Part shown: piece by piece, positions 6,041 through 7,307 of the stretch
Layout of the letters: every line of letters starts with the position of its first letter
How positions within the stretch are numbered: position 1 is the first letter of the stretch
The notes under the pieces: generated by a model
Database searches by the model: none
Seen by the model: only the letters and a program-made list of their open reading frames with translations
Told to the model about the DNA's origin: nothing
Source of the DNA: Candidatus Lindowiibacteriota bacterium
GTDB lineage: Bacteria; Lindowbacteria; 2-12-FULL-62-27
Assembly (NCBI GenBank): GCA_023249255.1
Contig: JAHFCY010000170.1
Coordinates: 1 to 7,307, forward strand
Reading direction: 5' to 3'
DNA length: 7,307 nt
Made by a program: the position numbers and the translations under genes

Positions 6041-6064
6041 TCCTCTCCCCCGCAGGGGAGAGGA
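6041..6064. repeat. Perfect 10-bp palindrome TCCTCTCCCC-CGCA-GGGGAGAGGA
   Basis: A perfect 10-bp stem with the tetraloop CGCA, preceded by ACCCCTCACC. The CCCTCACC...CCTCTCCCC...GGGGAGAGG arrangement is a very widespread intergenic repeat type in bacterial genomes, by my knowledge. No T-run follows on either strand. Confidence 0.7.
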
Positions 6065-6086
6065 GGTAAATAGTCTTGCGGCGCGA

Positions 6087-6111
6087 CCCGCCCGGCGGCA
6101 GGCGGGGTTTT
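6087..6111 (+). terminator. Candidate plus-strand terminator at the convergent boundary
   Basis: CCCGCC (6087-6092) pairs with GGCGGG (6101-6106) around the loop CGGCGGCA, followed by GTTTT at 6107-6111. This would stop plus-strand transcription coming from the pepA side just before it enters the opposing gene. The T-run overlaps that gene's TAA stop codon (6110-6112). On the minus strand the stem has no T-run. Confidence 0.5.
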
Positions 6112-7307
6112 ACTGTCCCTTTCCGCCGCCGTGAATGATCGCCAGCGCGCTGTTCACCGCATCCATGGCCTGGTCGTAGTCGCCCAGCCGGTAAAGACAT
6201 TCCGACAGCAGATACAAAAGCGGCACGCTTCGCGGATCGTCCTTCAACGCGCTTCGCACAATCACAGACGCCTCCTGATACCGATTCTCCTTCATCAGAT
6301 TCGATGCCAGCGAAATCTTCTCCTGCGCAACCGCATCGCGAGATTGCGCCGGAGCCGGTTTTTCCGAGGCGGGTTTGATCATCGCCTTCGGCCCCGACAC
6401 GGCAGGTTCTTCCTCTTCTTCGATCGGCGTCTCATAATAGGGTCTTCGGTCAGCCGTCGCCGGAGCGGCTTTGGGCGGCGCCGGCGTTGAAACAGCCGGA
6501 CCCTCCTCCGGCAGCGGTGGAACGGCGCCGGAAACGGTGGACGCCGGATGAGTCGTCGCGGGCCGGATGTCCTGACGCGCCCCTTCCACGGCCGGCGGTT
6601 CGGACTGCACGGGTGATTTTCTCAGCGACATCATGTCGGCGCTCGTCCGGCCGGTGACGGGCCGGGACGACGCTTCGGCTTTTTCCTTTCTCGCAGGGGC
6701 AGCAGACGGCGCGATGTAGGGCGAAGGCGCCTCCTGTGAACGGGCAACTCGAGTCTGTCCAGCCGGGCGAACAGCCGGCGGGGACTCCTGCCGGCGCACC
6801 GACTCCTGGCGCCTGCGGGCCGGATGGCGCGGTTTGGCGGCGATGACATCGGGCTTTTTGCCGCCGAACGTCACGTTCAAACCAGCCCGGTGGACGTCAC
6901 CCAATTTTTCGCGCGGCACGAATGCGTATTCGATTCCGAAATGGTCAAAATCAAACGTCATGCCAAGCGACGACGCGTTAAATCCGGTGAAATCCGTTCC
7001 CAGTTCATATCCGCCTCGAATCGCAAAAAATCGGTTCGGACGATATTCAATTCCCATGCCGATGCCGTCGGCATCGTCTTTCGGATACCAATAGTCGATG
7101 GTCGCAAGGAGATTGCCGCGGGGGAGAAGCCGCAGGGCGGTGCCAAACCGAAATGTCATCGGCAGGGGGTCGCCGACGGAGATGAAGGTGATCTTCGGAC
7201 CCATGTGCAGGACCGCCGCGCCCAGCGACACACGTGGATTCACGCGCAGATTCGCGCCGATATCCACCGCCCAGCCGCCGGCGCTATACTGCGCCAGGGT
7301 CTGACGG
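6110..7307 (-). CDS. PorV/UPF0164-type outer-membrane barrel fused to a TPR domain, 5' end missing
   Basis: The frame is open through the right edge, so the gene starts outside the window; the in-frame GTG at 7267 falls in the middle of a conserved stretch and is not the real start. The visible N-terminal part, about 148 residues, has alternating beta-barrel strands typical of PorV/PorQ/UPF0164 proteins: QTLAQYSAGGWAVDIG, LGAAVLHMGPKITFI, DPLPMTFRFGTALRL, then FFAIRGGYELG and a last strand GLNVTFGG. Next comes a Pro/Ala/Ser/Arg-rich linker of about 170 residues that includes an EEEEE stretch. The C-terminus, about 70 residues, is TPR-like (ASNLMKENRYQEASVIVRSAL, then LYRLGDYDQAMDAVNSAL). The barrel is expected in the outer membrane; a periplasmic position of the linker and TPR is an inference. 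PorV is a type IX secretion component in Bacteroidota, but relatives elsewhere lack proven roles. Confidence 0.8.
   Translation of the reverse strand, partial: RQTLAQYSAGGWAVDIGANLRVNPRVSLGAAVLHMGPKITFISVGDPLPMTFRFGTALRLLPRGNLLATIDYWYPKDDADGIGMGIEYRPNRFFAIRGGYELGTDFTGFNASSLGMTFDFDHFGIEYAFVPREKLGDVHRAGLNVTFGGKKPDVIAAKPRHPARRRQESVRRQESPPAVRPAGQTRVARSQEAPSPYIAPSAAPARKEKAEASSRPVTGRTSADMMSLRKSPVQSEPPAVEGARQDIRPATTHPASTVSGAVPPLPEEGPAVSTPAPPKAAPATADRRPYYETPIEEEEEPAVSGPKAMIKPASEKPAPAQSRDAVAQEKISLASNLMKENRYQEASVIVRSALKDDPRSVPLLYLLSECLYRLGDYDQAMDAVNSALAIIHGGGKGQ

Larger units (their letters stand above)
5507..6109. other. Hairpin-rich non-coding spacer between convergent genes
   Basis: About 600 nt separate the end of pepA from the end of the PorV-TPR gene. 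I find no credible gene: the open frames on either strand are short, start poorly and show no family-like sequence. Instead there is a chain of inverted repeats, listed separately, at 5595-5609, 5626-5642, 5652-5698, 5815-5828, 5891-5917, 5933-5960, 6041-6064 and 6087-6106. Several words resemble dispersed intergenic elements: a C-rich start near 5537-5553 followed by CTTTGAAAAAGG, and CCTCTCCCC...GGGGAGAGG near its end. The spacer is probably an accumulation site for such repeats; a structured RNA within it cannot be excluded. Confidence 0.7.

Noticed and set aside
6110-7307. A type IX secretion locus
   Set aside because: Only one PorV-like gene is present, and the nearby secreted protein lacks a type IX sorting domain that I can recognise.

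Overview
The window looks like ordinary chromosome from an uncultured, GC-rich, Gram-negative bacterium. The outer-membrane PorV/UPF0164-type protein, the exported Ig/DUF11-like protein and the many short dispersed-type repeats suggest an FCB-group or Omnitrophota/Elusimicrobiota-like lineage. That placement is an inference from gene content; no rRNA or other taxonomic marker is present.

Layout. (i) 1-345, minus: 5' part of a urate-oxidase-N-domain (PuuD-like) multipass membrane protein that runs off the left edge. (ii) 404-2631, minus: a compact histidine-biosynthesis operon read hisA, hisF, hisIE, with a 21-nt gap and then a 4-nt ATGA overlap; the PuuD-like gene follows in the same direction. 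(iii) 2632-2770: a divergent promoter region. (iv) 2771-3961, plus: a secreted multidomain beta-sandwich protein (signal peptide, Ig-like, FN3-like, DUF11-like). (v) 4013-5506, plus: a complete M17 leucyl aminopeptidase (PepA) with all metal and catalytic residues. (vi) 5507-6109: a 600-nt non-coding stretch between convergent genes, packed with hairpins, including a 17-pair bulged stem-loop and several perfect inverted repeats. (vii) 6110-7307, minus: C-terminal part of a PorV/UPF0164-type outer-membrane barrel fused through a Pro/Ala-rich linker to a TPR domain; its 5' end lies beyond the right edge.

How they work together. HisIE, HisA and HisF carry out consecutive steps from PR-ATP to imidazole glycerol phosphate and AICAR (HisF needs HisH, which is not here). 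The other genes show no obvious functional link to histidine synthesis.

I see no convincing new system. The most interesting pattern is that short repeat-like or low-complexity DNA coincides with extra peptide in several normal genes: a 10-bp tandem repeat in a HisF loop, a purine-rich HisIE linker, palindromes in a PepA insertion, a 7-bp repeat over the hisA stop codon, and a 9-bp repeat coding the core of a signal peptide. The PorV-TPR fusion and the hairpin-rich spacer also deserve a second look.
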